Assembly: GCA_014281115.1 (NCBI GenBank)
Contig: JACONQ010000003.1
Coordinates: 3,162,001-3,226,000 of the forward strand
Reading direction: 5' to 3'
Length of the DNA stretch: 64,000 nt
From: Laburnicola sp. R22_1
Taxonomy: Eukaryota; Ascomycota; Dothideomycetes; Pleosporales; Didymosphaeriaceae
Made by a program: the position numbers and the translations under genes. Positions 55,251-64,000 of the stretch are shown one piece after another. Each line of letters starts with the position of its first letter. The first letter of the stretch is position 1. The notes under the pieces are model-generated. The model was not told the DNA's origin. It ran no database searches and saw only the letters and a program-made list of their open reading frames with translations.

Positions 55251-55704
55251 ATGGCGTCTGAGCGTACGCGGCAGGAATCGTTTCGCAAACGTCGAATCAA
55301 TTTTATTCGTCGCGCACACGAGATCAGTGACCGTTATGACGTTGATGTATGGGTTTGCATCCGCAAGAAGGGTCAATGCTATGTCTACGATTCTATGCCT
55401 AATGACAATGATTGGCCTCCCACAAGCAAAAAGCTAGTATGTCACATAATATTATTTGCTACTTTGGACTTATTTTGTATAGCAAACAAGTTATCCAATA
55501 CCATGTATTAGAACACCCCAAGACTTTAAGCATAACAAATCAGTAAATAAAGCGTTGGATAAACCATTAACAAAGGAGAAAGAGTCTTCTAAAGCAACTG
55601 TGTCTGAGATGTATCTAAAGAACAATCTTCCTTGGCCACCAATGCCTGAATATTCCCAGGAGGAGCTCTTTTCTGCTGAAGGACTGTGGAAACTAAGCAA
55701 ATAA
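55251..55704 (+). CDS. MADS-box-like mini protein
   Basis: Exon 1 55251..55446 reads QESFRKRRINFIRRAHEISD, YDVDVWVCIRKKG and a WPP motif, a degenerate SRF/MADS fold seen in small fungal proteins. A GTATGT donor follows. Exon 2 (from about 55511) reads TPQDFKHNKSVNKALDKP to NNLPWPPMPEYSQEEL and stops at 55704. The simplest splice is one base out of phase, so the junction or the sequence is uncertain. The likely role is DNA binding. Confidence 0.5.
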
Positions 55705-55806
55705 GAGCCTATTGCCTAAAAGTGGGGGTTGCAAAAAAGTAACGTAGCAAGATTTCTAATATAAATATGTTCGTACGCATGTACTTTTATAATTGTAACT
55801 GTGATC

Positions 55807-57147
55807 ATGATGCCAACTAGACATAACCGTAACCTAAGGTCGCTAGTTTCAACTAAGGATATTAGCAAAAACAAAAGGATCGATGCATTGACCGTACCTA
55901 AGATCGATAAACTGATAGAGGGGATAACAAAGGAATTAGACGATGGTCTACTACCCCCTTGGCTAAAAAAGAGGAAAATCCTTCAAACCCTTCAAACGCT
56001 AAGAACTGCCAGAGTTAGTGCTAAAGATGCTATCACTCAAGACATATTAGCCTGTGTTGATGAGTTAGAATCACAAATGGATGTCGACGATTATAATCCA
56101 CATCCCGGCCCCAACAACCAGACCAGTTATGATAATAATGGATATCGCGAACCCGACGATTATGACCCCCAAAATGCTGCTCAGACTAGCCATAATAGCC
56201 AGCAAACCACTCAACTCGGCCACCAAAATGCTCAGACTAGCCATGATAGCCAGCAAACCACTCAACTCGTTAAACATGGTCCTCTAGTGTGCTGGATTGA
56301 AGAGAAATCATCTTCGAACAATCAGTATTCAGACATTAAGAGGAAGATCGTAGCGCATGATGAGAGGGGACGATATGTCGTAGCTTATGGGGACATTGAT
56401 GCTGATAGCGGCGCTTCTGGGAACTCACAGAGCATATTTAGTCTGAGAGTCGAGGTATCGCCTCCAGGGAAAATGATCGAAGATTATGAAAAGAAAGATA
56501 GTTCTGGCAACAGTTTAGAGCTGAACATCGTTCATACCAACGATCGCGTTCTAGAAAAGATCATTCAGTGGCATAGACAGGCAAGGAGACAGCCACCTCG
56601 CAATATTCTTAGTCAGATTACTATGTTAGGTGCCATCTGGAATCGAAAGACACAGCTAGGCCACCACGCAGAAGTACATGTACTAGATCCAAGTATTAAA
56701 GAGAGAGACCGAGTCCGCTGTTTAGTGTATCTTAATCTGCAACCGTATAAAGATGAGTGTAGAACATGGGGCGTAACGAACTTCTCGGGGCTAAGCTGGG
56801 AAACAAGAACAACTGTGATGGCATGTGTAGAAGGTCACAACAAAACCGAAAAGGCAGTCTCGTTTCATAACAAAATTGTTGAGATAGAGAATAGGTGGCA
56901 TGCAAAGTTCCGACCCGATGATTCTGATGCACTGTCAGAAATAGATGTAGAACCATACCATAGGTACGAAACGCCACAGCGACGACATACGTCACGGACA
57001 AAGTCAAAGACGCCTGGAGAGGCCTCTACTCGGCCTCCCAAGACTACACCACCATCGCCTAAGAAGGAGAGTAATACCATAGACCCATCGATAGAGGAGT
57101 TTAAAAGTATCATGTATATCTTACTGGGAAAACATACGGGGAACTAG
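55807..57147 (+). CDS. Orphan 446-aa protein
   Basis: Intact single exon from MMPTRHNRNLRSL. The N-terminal helical region is followed by a Gln/Asn/Ser-rich linker with a tandem duplication (QTSHNSQQTTQL and QTSHDSQQTTQL at about 56190-56265). A folded-looking C-terminal domain follows (KRKIVAHDERGRYVVAYGDI, WHRQARRQPPRNILSQITML, LGAIWNRKTQLGHHAEVHVL), then a basic Pro/Ser tail. No family is recognised. Confidence 0.55.
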   Translation: MMPTRHNRNLRSLVSTKDISKNKRIDALTVPKIDKLIEGITKELDDGLLPPWLKKRKILQTLQTLRTARVSAKDAITQDILACVDELESQMDVDDYNPHPGPNNQTSYDNNGYREPDDYDPQNAAQTSHNSQQTTQLGHQNAQTSHDSQQTTQLVKHGPLVCWIEEKSSSNNQYSDIKRKIVAHDERGRYVVAYGDIDADSGASGNSQSIFSLRVEVSPPGKMIEDYEKKDSSGNSLELNIVHTNDRVLEKIIQWHRQARRQPPRNILSQITMLGAIWNRKTQLGHHAEVHVLDPSIKERDRVRCLVYLNLQPYKDECRTWGVTNFSGLSWETRTTVMACVEGHNKTEKAVSFHNKIVEIENRWHAKFRPDDSDALSEIDVEPYHRYETPQRRHTSRTKSKTPGEASTRPPKTTPPSPKKESNTIDPSIEEFKSIMYILLGKHTGN

Positions 57148-57285
57148 ATAAAGACGAAAAGACACTATATTTTGCACAGTATGAGCTTTGGACAAAGGCG
57201 CGTGAAAAAAATAAGGGGGCGAGTAGGATTTGTTACATGAAGGTTATATAGTCCGTAGGTACTCAGTAATACAGATATCCCCGCA

Positions 57286-58409
57286 ATGCGTCTATTCACC
57301 TGCATCATATTTGCCATACCTGGTTGGGCATTTTGGCGATTGCCATGCTACTCTAGCTTGGGCGTTTTTCGCATCGATCCAATCGTGTCCCCAGACTTAC
57401 CATCTCAGCATGCACATACCCTTCATGGAGCCCAAAGTAAGCATTGCACTGTTAATTTCAACGCGCTCATACAAATATGCCATAGAAATTGGGTTTAATA
57501 CATCCTACTCTGATATTCGTTTATCCAATTGCACTTCATGCGCAGTCATGCAGGATTTATCAGTCTATTGGACGCCCTTGCTGATGTTCGCGTACCCAAA
57601 TGGAACTGTGATTTCTGTGCCACAAGTGAATGGAATGTTAATGTAAGCGTCGCCGAGGATACAGTGCACGCATTGCTAATAATCTTTACAGATATTATTT
57701 TCTGTTTGGTGAAGATATCAAGGCGTTTCCAGAAGGATTTAGAATGATAGCAGGCAGCTCAACGAGACGAAACTCCACGCTTGACGTCCCAGATCCTCCC
57801 TTATCCTTTTGGACTGCCAAAGATAAATCACAGGAAGTGCTTGTACAGCGAGCGCTGGGCTTCAATTGCTTAAACTACGAAACTGTAGGCGAGGGTGCAT
57901 TACAAAGGCATTCTCTACCCCCTAAGCCTTTTATTGACTCCCAGTGCAAAGATGGCCTGCGCCTAGAGCTGTTGTTCCCATCATGCTGGGATGGAGTCCA
58001 TATCGATTCTTTTAACCACCAATCTCATTTGGCATATCCTGACCTCCTCATGCAAGGGAAATGCCCAGAAGGCTTTAGATCTCGTCTTCCCTCTCTATAC
58101 TATGAGACAATATGGGATACCCACGCCTTTAAAGGCGTGGACGGCCAATTTGTATTGAGTAACGGCGATGTAACTGGGTTTGGCTATCACGGCGACTTTC
58201 TCAACGGTTGGGAAGTTAATGTATTGCAAGATGCAATCACAGTATGTACGAATCTATCAGGGAACGTCGAGGATTGTCCACCTTTTCGTCTACAGTCAGC
58301 AGAAGCAGCAGCTAGTTGCATGCTGACTCCACCTGATGTTCTAAAGAATGAGAATTGTACAGAACCTAGATGCGAGCTTTGTGGTAATATTTCTATATCC
58401 TATGTATAA
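57286..58409 (+). CDS. DUF1996 secreted protein
   Basis: Exons 57286..57436, 57486..57642 and 57692..58409 splice in phase (GTAAGC...CATAG, GTAAGC...TACAG) to 341 aa. The signal peptide-like MRLFTCIIFAIPGWAFW is short. Family landmarks are DPIVSPDLPSQHAHTLHGAQ, SNCTSCAVMQDLSVYWTPLL, FPEGFRMIAGSSTRR, LRLELLFPSCWDGVHIDS and SNGDVTGFGYHGDFLNGW. These define the DUF1996 fold, found in secreted fungal proteins of unknown catalytic role and sometimes fused to WSC domains (none here). The frame is intact. Confidence 0.78.
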
Positions 58410-58412
58410 TAT

Positions 58413-58721
58413 CTACGTAGAAGAATAAATGATGATTCCCGTCTGTAAGAGATATGCATATAAATAAATGGATTCAGGTGCGCCTGGAGCAGCTGAAACC
58501 AACGATGTTGATGGCGTGGAATTGTTCATCGTAAAATTAGAAAGCCTTGGCCTCTGCAGTCCAGGACTACCAGAGTTAATAGGGACAATGTCGTTCCTGG
58601 CAGGAGAACACGATGGGATTATAGGATCTGTGACTGTGGTCCCATTAGGAAAGTTCGAGTTAATGTTCACGTAAGTAGAATAGACAGTGCTAACAAGCAT
58701 AAGACTAACTAGTAATCTCAT
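58413..58721 (-). CDS. Small secreted protein
   Basis: 102 aa with signal peptide MRLLVSLMLVSTVYS followed by an Asn/Thr/Ser/Pro-rich mature part with several N-glycosylation sequons and one Cys. A TATAAA element lies about 45 nt upstream. It converges on the DUF1996 gene, with stop codons 3 bp apart. Confidence 0.45.
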   Translation of the reverse strand: MRLLVSLMLVSTVYSTYVNINSNFPNGTTVTDPIIPSCSPARNDIVPINSGSPGLQRPRLSNFTMNNSTPSTSLVSAAPGAPESIYLYAYLLQTGIIIYSST

Positions 58722-59236
58722 AATGAAGGTACGTTGTGGTACTGCGATCGGGGTCTTTATACTAGATAATAGCCTTGGATTTATGCTACCTATAGTACAT
58801 AATTTAAATGCGTCCTAGTGCGACCCTTCGGGCAAGGGTAGGAGTCTGCCACCTTTGGTGGGTCCTACCGAAGTAGTTGACGGCAACTATAGAACCGCTT
58901 TTGAATAGTCATCTTGACGACCCTTTCTTGTTAGAGTTATATAACTATCTATAGTACTGACGAAAATCTCTGCATACAATAGTATAAAATTCGCACGCGC
59001 ACACCCTTTTCCTCCATATTATCGATCAAAATACCGAACCCTGAGTAAGTCGGGCAAGGGTAGAGACTTGAGGAGAAATAAGCGCTATCGCAGGCTTTGT
59101 AAGCTCAGGCGTGGACTGTGCACTTCGGCCTTGCCCCCGAATTCCCGGCCATTTAAGAAGAGCGTTGCCATCACCATTTCACCTCCCCTACTTTCCTTCT
59201 CTTCCTCATTGTTTTCGATTGATCGGCCTCGCGAAG
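58722..59236. other. Spacer/promoters
   Basis: Contains the promoters of the small secreted protein (minus) and the BTB gene (plus). The phrase GGGCAAGGGTAG occurs twice (about 58830 and 59050). No RNA gene recognised. Confidence 0.35.
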
Positions 59237-60216
59237 ATGACCATGAAGAGAAAGCGTGCGGATAACGATGACGACACCCAGCACCATTCGCTACCCACGG
59301 AGTGGATAACAAGACCCGACTTTCCAGGCCCAACGACCGATGTTATCGTTTGCGAGTCTGTTACCTTTCGAGTATCGGAAATTGTGCTTCAGCTGGATGC
59401 CTGGTTCGCAAATGCGCTATCCCCGCGATGGGCAAATTCGTTGGAAGATGGCGAAGTGAGATTGACGATGCCCATGGATGCGACATGCGCAATGCGCTTG
59501 GTCTTCCTGGTACTCCACCAACAAGTCTCGAAGCTTCCAAAAGGACTTTCCGTCCAGCACTTGAACGAACTCGCAACTGTTTGCGACAAGTACAACTGGA
59601 CACCAATCATGCGTCCGCATCTACGAGAGCACCGGTGGATTGATCAACACTGGGATCTTGGAGGACGTCGGCCAAGAGTACAGGACCCTGACGAGTGGAA
59701 GATGTGGCCCTGGATTATCTCTACATTTGAGGGATCTTCGTCCAAAAAGCTCGCATCATTAAAGGACGTGTTCGCTGGCAGTATGTACATGAGGGGAGAC
59801 GATTTAGTTATCCATCTTTGGGATCGTTCTTCTTTTTCAGCCCTTAACATCCATGGGATAGATTCTAGTATGCCTCTTCCTAACATTTACTAATAATGGG
59901 CGACTAATACAGATTAGAGGAGCTACTAGATTGCCGTTCGGAGATGTGGAGCCAGTTAATATACAGGTGGCAGAAACTCCTTAAGAAACTAAAAGAACAA
60001 AGAACAACGGATAGAGCACACCTCTTAATGGTGGGATTTATGTGTCAAGCTATGATCGACATGCCAGATGAACTGGCCAAAGAAGTCCGGTTTATTGATA
60101 AGCTTAATAGGTTAGAAGATAGCTCGATCGTATTGTTAAAGAAAGAACGAACGGTAGTCGAAACTCTACTATACTGCCATCAGCAGAAGGTTGCCTATAA
60201 TATTAAAAGCTTTTAA
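59237..60216 (+). CDS. BTB/POZ-domain protein
   Basis: Exons 59237..59867 and 59918..60216 join in phase (GTATGC...CAGATTAG) to 309 aa. The BTB core reads TDVIVCESVTFRVSEIVLQL, WFANALSP, EVRLTMPMDATCAMRLVFLV and LNELATVCDKYNW. The C-terminal helical part reads WSQLIYRWQKLLKKLKEQRT. Its stop codon touches the start of the 17-bp minisatellite, so the 3' UTR and polyadenylation region would consist of repeat DNA. Function unknown. Confidence 0.65.
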
Positions 60217-61495
60217 TTATATACCTTTTTAATTTATATAAACTTTTAATTTATATAAACTTTTAATTTATATAAACTTTTAATTTATATAAACTTTTAA
60301 TTTATATAAACTTTTAATTTATATAAACTTTTAATTTATATAAACTTTTAATTTATATAAACTTTTAATTTATATAAACTTTTAATTTATATAAACTTTT
60401 AATTTATATAAACTTTTAATTTATATAAACTTTTAATTTATATAAACTTTTAATTTATATAAACTTTTAATTTATATAAACTTTTAATTTATATAAACTT
60501 TTAATTTATATAAACTTTTAATTTATATAAACTTTTAATTTATATAAACTTTTAATTTATATAAACTTTTAATTTATATAAACTTTTAATTTATATAAAC
60601 TTTTAATTTATATAAACTTTTAATTTATATAAACTTTTAATTTATATAAACTTTTAATTTATATAAACTTTTAATTTATATAAACTTTTAATTTATATAA
60701 ACTTTTAATTTATATAAACTTTTAATTTATATAAACTTTTAATTTATATAAACTTTTAATTTATATAAACTTTTAATTTATATAAACTTTTAATTTATAT
60801 AAACTTTTAATTTATATAAACTTTTAATTTATATAAACTTTTAATTTATATAAACTTTTAATTTATATAAACTTTTAATTTATATAAACTTTTAATTTAT
60901 ATAAACTTTTTATTTATAAAAACTTTTTATTTATAAAAACTTTTTATTTATAAAAACTTTTATTTATAAAAACTTTTAATTTATATAAACTTTTTATTTA
61001 TAAAAACTTTTATATAAACTTTTAATTTATATAAACTTTTAATTTATATAAACTTTTGTTTTATATAAACTTTTAGTTTATAGAAACTTTTGTTTTATAT
61101 AAACTTTTGTTTTATATAAACTTTTAGTTTATAGAAACTTTTAATTTATATAAACTTTTAATTCATATAAACTTTTATTTTATAGAAACTTTTAATTCAT
61201 ATAAACTTTTATTTTATATAAACTTTTAATTCATATAAACTTTTAATTCATATAAACTTTTAATTCATATAAACTTTTAATTCATATAAACTTTTAATTC
61301 ATATAAACTTTTAATTTATATAAACTTTTAATTTATATAAACTTTTAATTTATATAAACTTTTATTTTATATAAACTTTTATTTTATATAAACTTTTATT
61401 TTATATAAACTTTTATTTTATATAAACTTTTATTTTATATAAACTTTTATTTTATATAAACTTTTATTTTATATAAACTTTTATTTTATTTATTA
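60217..61495. repeat. 17-bp AT-rich minisatellite (about 75 copies)
   Basis: Tandem array of the unit TTTTAATTTATATAAAC, about 1.28 kb and under 10% GC. The first ~40 copies are virtually perfect. Variants then appear in blocks (TTTTTATTTATAAAAAC, TTTTGTTTTATATAAAC, TTTTAATTCATATAAAC, TTTTATTTTATATAAAC), as expected from local duplication of mutated units. The array begins right after the BTB gene stop. Confidence 0.97.
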
Positions 61496-62427
61496 AACAT
61501 TAAAGCGTGTGGTCTTTGCGTGGGCACGTCTAGGAATAAGGGTTAAGATAGTTAGAAATTATATATTACTTTACTAAATAGGAATAGAGTGTATATATTA
61601 ATAGGAGCAGAAAAGTACATATTAAGTCTAAGATATACTTAAGCTACCTTAACCTATATATTATCTAATAGTCAGGCTTGTTTATTACTTTACACTGTAA
61701 AGTGGAAAGAGGGAGAAGCGGACGTACAGCACGAGGGCGGAAGGGGTAGAAGGACCCAGACGTACTGTCCTCAACAGAGCAAAACGGGGGCCCGTTTTGT
61801 GCTGGGCCGTTTGGCTTGCGCCAAGATACGCTGCACAGAGCCCCATAGGGCCATGCAGAAAGGCATGATGCGCAGGAGCGGCCCCCTGCTGTGGCTATGC
61901 TTATTACTAAGCAGGTTTCAGAGGATTTCTCTCCCGCAACCTGCCAAGAATAGATTATATAACATTTTCTTTGGAGCGTGGTTCGACAACGCTAAGCCTC
62001 TTACATCGAGATGAGCCGCACAAAGTTTTTTTTAGGGGCCACTGGCTGCCATTCATCCTTTTCATAGCGCTCTTTCTCCTTTTCCTGTTCATATCCGTCA
62101 ATATCAGCCAATGTCTCCGCTGCTGGCCAAGCGGATAATGGGGCTCCCTCCATAATGCATTGAACGAAAGGGTCTGCCATTCGGTTGGCTCTAACGCCTT
62201 GAGGGTATACGTTTAGTATATATGTTAACAGAGCCATTATCATTCTCTTTGTGAATTTTGTGTTGTTCCTAACGGTATTAACGGATGATAAACTCCCGAG
62301 CGTAGACTTAGATCTTACATGCGAGTTTCGAGGCTCCTACTGCAAGTTACTATAATCCCGATTCCTAGGCAGGCTGCTACCACCTATTATACGGCTTAAA
62401 TATTGCTCGCGGGTATATCTCTATTTC
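61496..62427. other. AT-rich spacer with minor frames
   Basis: No supported gene. An 80-codon minus-strand frame at 62001-62243 ending in a Glu/Lys-rich tail could be a remnant of a larger gene but has no recognisable domain. Confidence 0.35.
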
Positions 62428-63273
62428 CTATTGTACTCCTCTAGCGTGCCATAGATTATAGTACTTTTTCCGTTCTAATTCCCAGTCCTTAATTTTATAC
62501 CGACGCTGTTGATGGTAATTATCTCTAAATACAAATCCATTATAGAGATAATCACCAGTATGTTTATTGGTGCCTCCTGGTATAACATTTACAAAAGGCG
62601 GTTTGCCAGCAGCGAAGCTTACGCCATTAAAGCTTCTAAATATATACTGCTCTTGACGGTGCGGAGAGGCTAGATTTAAGAGGAATATAGGGCTTAACTG
62701 TTTAACAGATTTAATCTCCCCATTAATTCCTAGGATATCCTTGGAGCTTAATGTCCTAATGCTTTTCTTTGGGTCGTTGTAGTAGCAGTACTTTGTTTCT
62801 AGGGGCTCCCAAGGTTTCCTTCTTCCACCCGAGAAAAGATAGCGAAAGTCTTTGCCAAAGCACTCTGAAACAGTAAGGGTATCTATAGTAAGAAATACCT
62901 CATCGAGTTCTACTGGTACTTCAAGTTGGCCATTGTAGGTTCCATTTAGACATGCTTTTAGTAAGTCCATCTCATATTGTATATCACCTGTACGATCGTG
63001 TATAGTAAGAAATAAGCGGGGCTTTCGGGAGCTTTTCTTTGCCCTACTAGCGAGATCTATATCTGCCCCAATTAGTACTGGAGTCGCTCCCATATTAATA
63101 GCTGTTTGAAGCCATTCAGTTTTCTTAAAGACCATGCTCCAGACTTTATCGTACGCCTCTGGCGGGCTAAATTTAAAGACAGTAGCTGCCCAAAAGGCAG
63201 ATAGGCCCAGGTAGGAACAGACTTTATCCCAGAGCTCCTGGGGCATATAAGGACGATTGTGGAGTTTAGACAT
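62428..63273 (-). CDS. Orphan protein with F-box-like N-terminus, paralogue of gene at 23670
   Basis: Intact single exon of 281 aa. The N-terminus (YMPQELWDKVCSYLGLSAFW) resembles an F-box start. Residues ~60-130 align with the 23670 protein (VWSMVFKKTEWLQTAINMGA, VLIGADIDLAS, RTGDIQYEMDLLKACLNG). The C-terminal half is rich in Tyr, Lys and Arg. A TATA element (TATTTATA on the minus strand, about 63314-63322) is about 40-50 nt upstream. Function unknown; a member of a small local family. Confidence 0.6.
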   Translation of the reverse strand: MSKLHNRPYMPQELWDKVCSYLGLSAFWAATVFKFSPPEAYDKVWSMVFKKTEWLQTAINMGATPVLIGADIDLASRAKKSSRKPRLFLTIHDRTGDIQYEMDLLKACLNGTYNGQLEVPVELDEVFLTIDTLTVSECFGKDFRYLFSGGRRKPWEPLETKYCYYNDPKKSIRTLSSKDILGINGEIKSVKQLSPIFLLNLASPHRQEQYIFRSFNGVSFAAGKPPFVNVIPGGTNKHTGDYLYNGFVFRDNYHQQRRYKIKDWELERKKYYNLWHARGVQ

Positions 63274-63906
63274 TCTAAATAGTGTGTTACTGTAAGAAAG
63301 AGTTAGTACGAGCTATATAAATACTCCTCTCTAAGACAATTATCTAAGGACATATTAAAACGACCTGGTAGCTTTTATGCTTTCAAGCTCTAATTTGAGG
63401 GTTATTACCTCTATTTTATTTACGCAGTTTTTATATACAGTTCAATAATAAAATCTTAGATTAATATGCTAGTTAAATAATAATAGCTTATTCGCCCCTA
63501 GACAGTACAGTCGCTAGCGATTGCAGCTTCACCCTATCAGACTGGCTGCAGTATGTGCTGCGCACCCCCACCTTCCGTAAACGAGTCAGCACCGACTGTG
63601 GAACGCTTAACAAATAATTTCACTCGTCAGCTATTAACAAAAGGCGGGCTTGACTCTTGCTGGCACATTAGCCTAAGTTAATGTTGCTGCCTGCAAGGGT
63701 GAGGCCGCATTCGCTAGCGACTGTATCTTCATAGGTATATACACTATAGAATTAGGGTTACTAGCGCTATTTGTGCTAGTAAGAGATTCATAGGGGAGAG
63801 TGGCCAGATCTCTCGTTATCAAATACAGACGCAGTTTTTGATAGCCGGAGTAATGAAAGGCTAGGAACTTAGCACCTACCTATACTCTTTTAAGTAGAAA
63901 TTAAGA
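63274..63906. other. Promoters and spacer
   Basis: Carries the TATA element of the minus-strand orphan. A short imperfect direct repeat (TCGCTAGCGA at about 63511 and 63711) is present. No gene seen. Confidence 0.4.
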
Positions 63907-63914
63907 TATATAAA
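63907..63914 (+). promoter_or_regulatory. TATA box of gene at right edge
   Basis: TATATAAA lies 33-40 nt before ATG 63947. Confidence 0.5.
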
Positions 63915-63946
63915 CACGCATCATACATTCCTCCTACAGTTAAAAA

Positions 63947-64000
63947 ATGGAATGGTCTAGTTCAGAAAAGTCAAGTGTGAAAAGTCTCTTTCGAATCATT
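63947..64000 (+). CDS. Start of orphan gene, paralogue of broken gene at 28.1-28.8 kb (cut by window edge)
   Basis: Only 18 codons are in the window: MEWSSSEKSSVKSLFRII. They match the first residues of the minus-strand gene starting at 28817 (MEWSSLERLSVKRLYNVI), and both have a TATA element 30-40 nt upstream. Complete extent unknown. Confidence 0.5.
   Translation, partial: MEWSSSEKSSVKSLFRII

Noticed and set aside
59868..59917. Frameshift in the BTB gene at 59.9 kb
   Set aside because: Using the acceptor CAGATTAG instead of ATACAG restores phase, so no lesion is needed.
60217..61495. Telomere, centromere or CRISPR-like array
   Set aside because: The 17-bp AT-rich unit is not a fungal telomere motif and has no spacers; a minisatellite is enough to explain it. 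Centromere identity cannot be judged from one array.
62001..62243. 80-codon minus-strand gene
   Set aside because: The Glu/Lys-rich end looks protein-like, but there is no domain or upstream exon to support a call.

Overview
The window is nuclear DNA of a filamentous ascomycete (Pezizomycotina). The evidence is short GT-AG introns of about 43-88 nt with CTAAC/CTGAT-type branch sites, fungus-specific domains (HET, DUF3723, Zn2Cys6, AA11 LPMO, DUF1996, fungal rhodopsin-like, SesB-like lipase) and no operons. The order or genus cannot be fixed from the sequence alone. No rRNA, tRNA or CRISPR was seen.

Layout. 1-6.3 kb: an NLR cluster, with an NB-ARC receptor running off the left edge (minus strand), a SesB-like alpha/beta hydrolase and an NB-ARC/TPR receptor (plus strand). 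The hydrolase C-terminus and both receptor N-termini carry the same short Asn/Gly-rich motif, as in fungal amyloid-signalling NLR/effector pairs, and the two receptor promoters are inverted copies. 7.8-12.3 kb: a HET-NACHT-WD40 receptor with 13 near-identical WD repeats and one frameshift. 13.1-17.3 kb: a truncated pogo/Fot1-type transposase, then a HET-ankyrin gene with a broken N-terminus enclosed by ~113-bp inverted repeats. 17.3-22.4 kb: gene-poor, with a possible membrane gene and a zinc-finger relic. 22.4-31.5 kb: a frameshifted AA11-like LPMO, two orphan genes, a hidden small secreted protein, a broken orphan gene and a CSC1/OSCA-type channel gene. 31.8-41.9 kb: a broken gene of unknown role, a decayed rhodopsin-like gene, a decayed lysozyme-like/LysM gene, a small orphan, a BTB-like gene, a Zn2Cys6 regulator and an F-box gene. 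42.2-47.5 kb: DUF3723 gene divergent from a RING-patatin gene. 47.9-55.1 kb: membrane proteins, a Myb/SANT-like gene, coiled-coil genes, a pseudokinase and a ferric reductase. 55.2-60.2 kb: a MADS-like mini-gene, an orphan, a DUF1996 secreted protein, a small secreted protein and a BTB gene. 60.2-61.5 kb: a 17-bp AT-rich minisatellite. 61.5-64 kb: an orphan gene and the start of a second one, both paralogous to genes at 23-29 kb.

Taken together, NLRs, DUF3723, a patatin-like phospholipase and a ferric reductase are the accessory gene classes repeatedly reported as cargo of giant Starship transposons. A possible DUF3435-like zinc-finger relic lies at 21 kb, but no captain recombinase is visible. 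The best reading is an accessory or mobile-element region rich in self/non-self recognition genes. Many genes carry single-base frameshifts or nonsense codons, so the region is either decaying or was assembled with indel errors. Intact models with consistent splice phases include the SesB-like hydrolase, Zn2Cys6 regulator, F-box gene, pseudokinase, DUF1996 protein and the 59-kb BTB gene.
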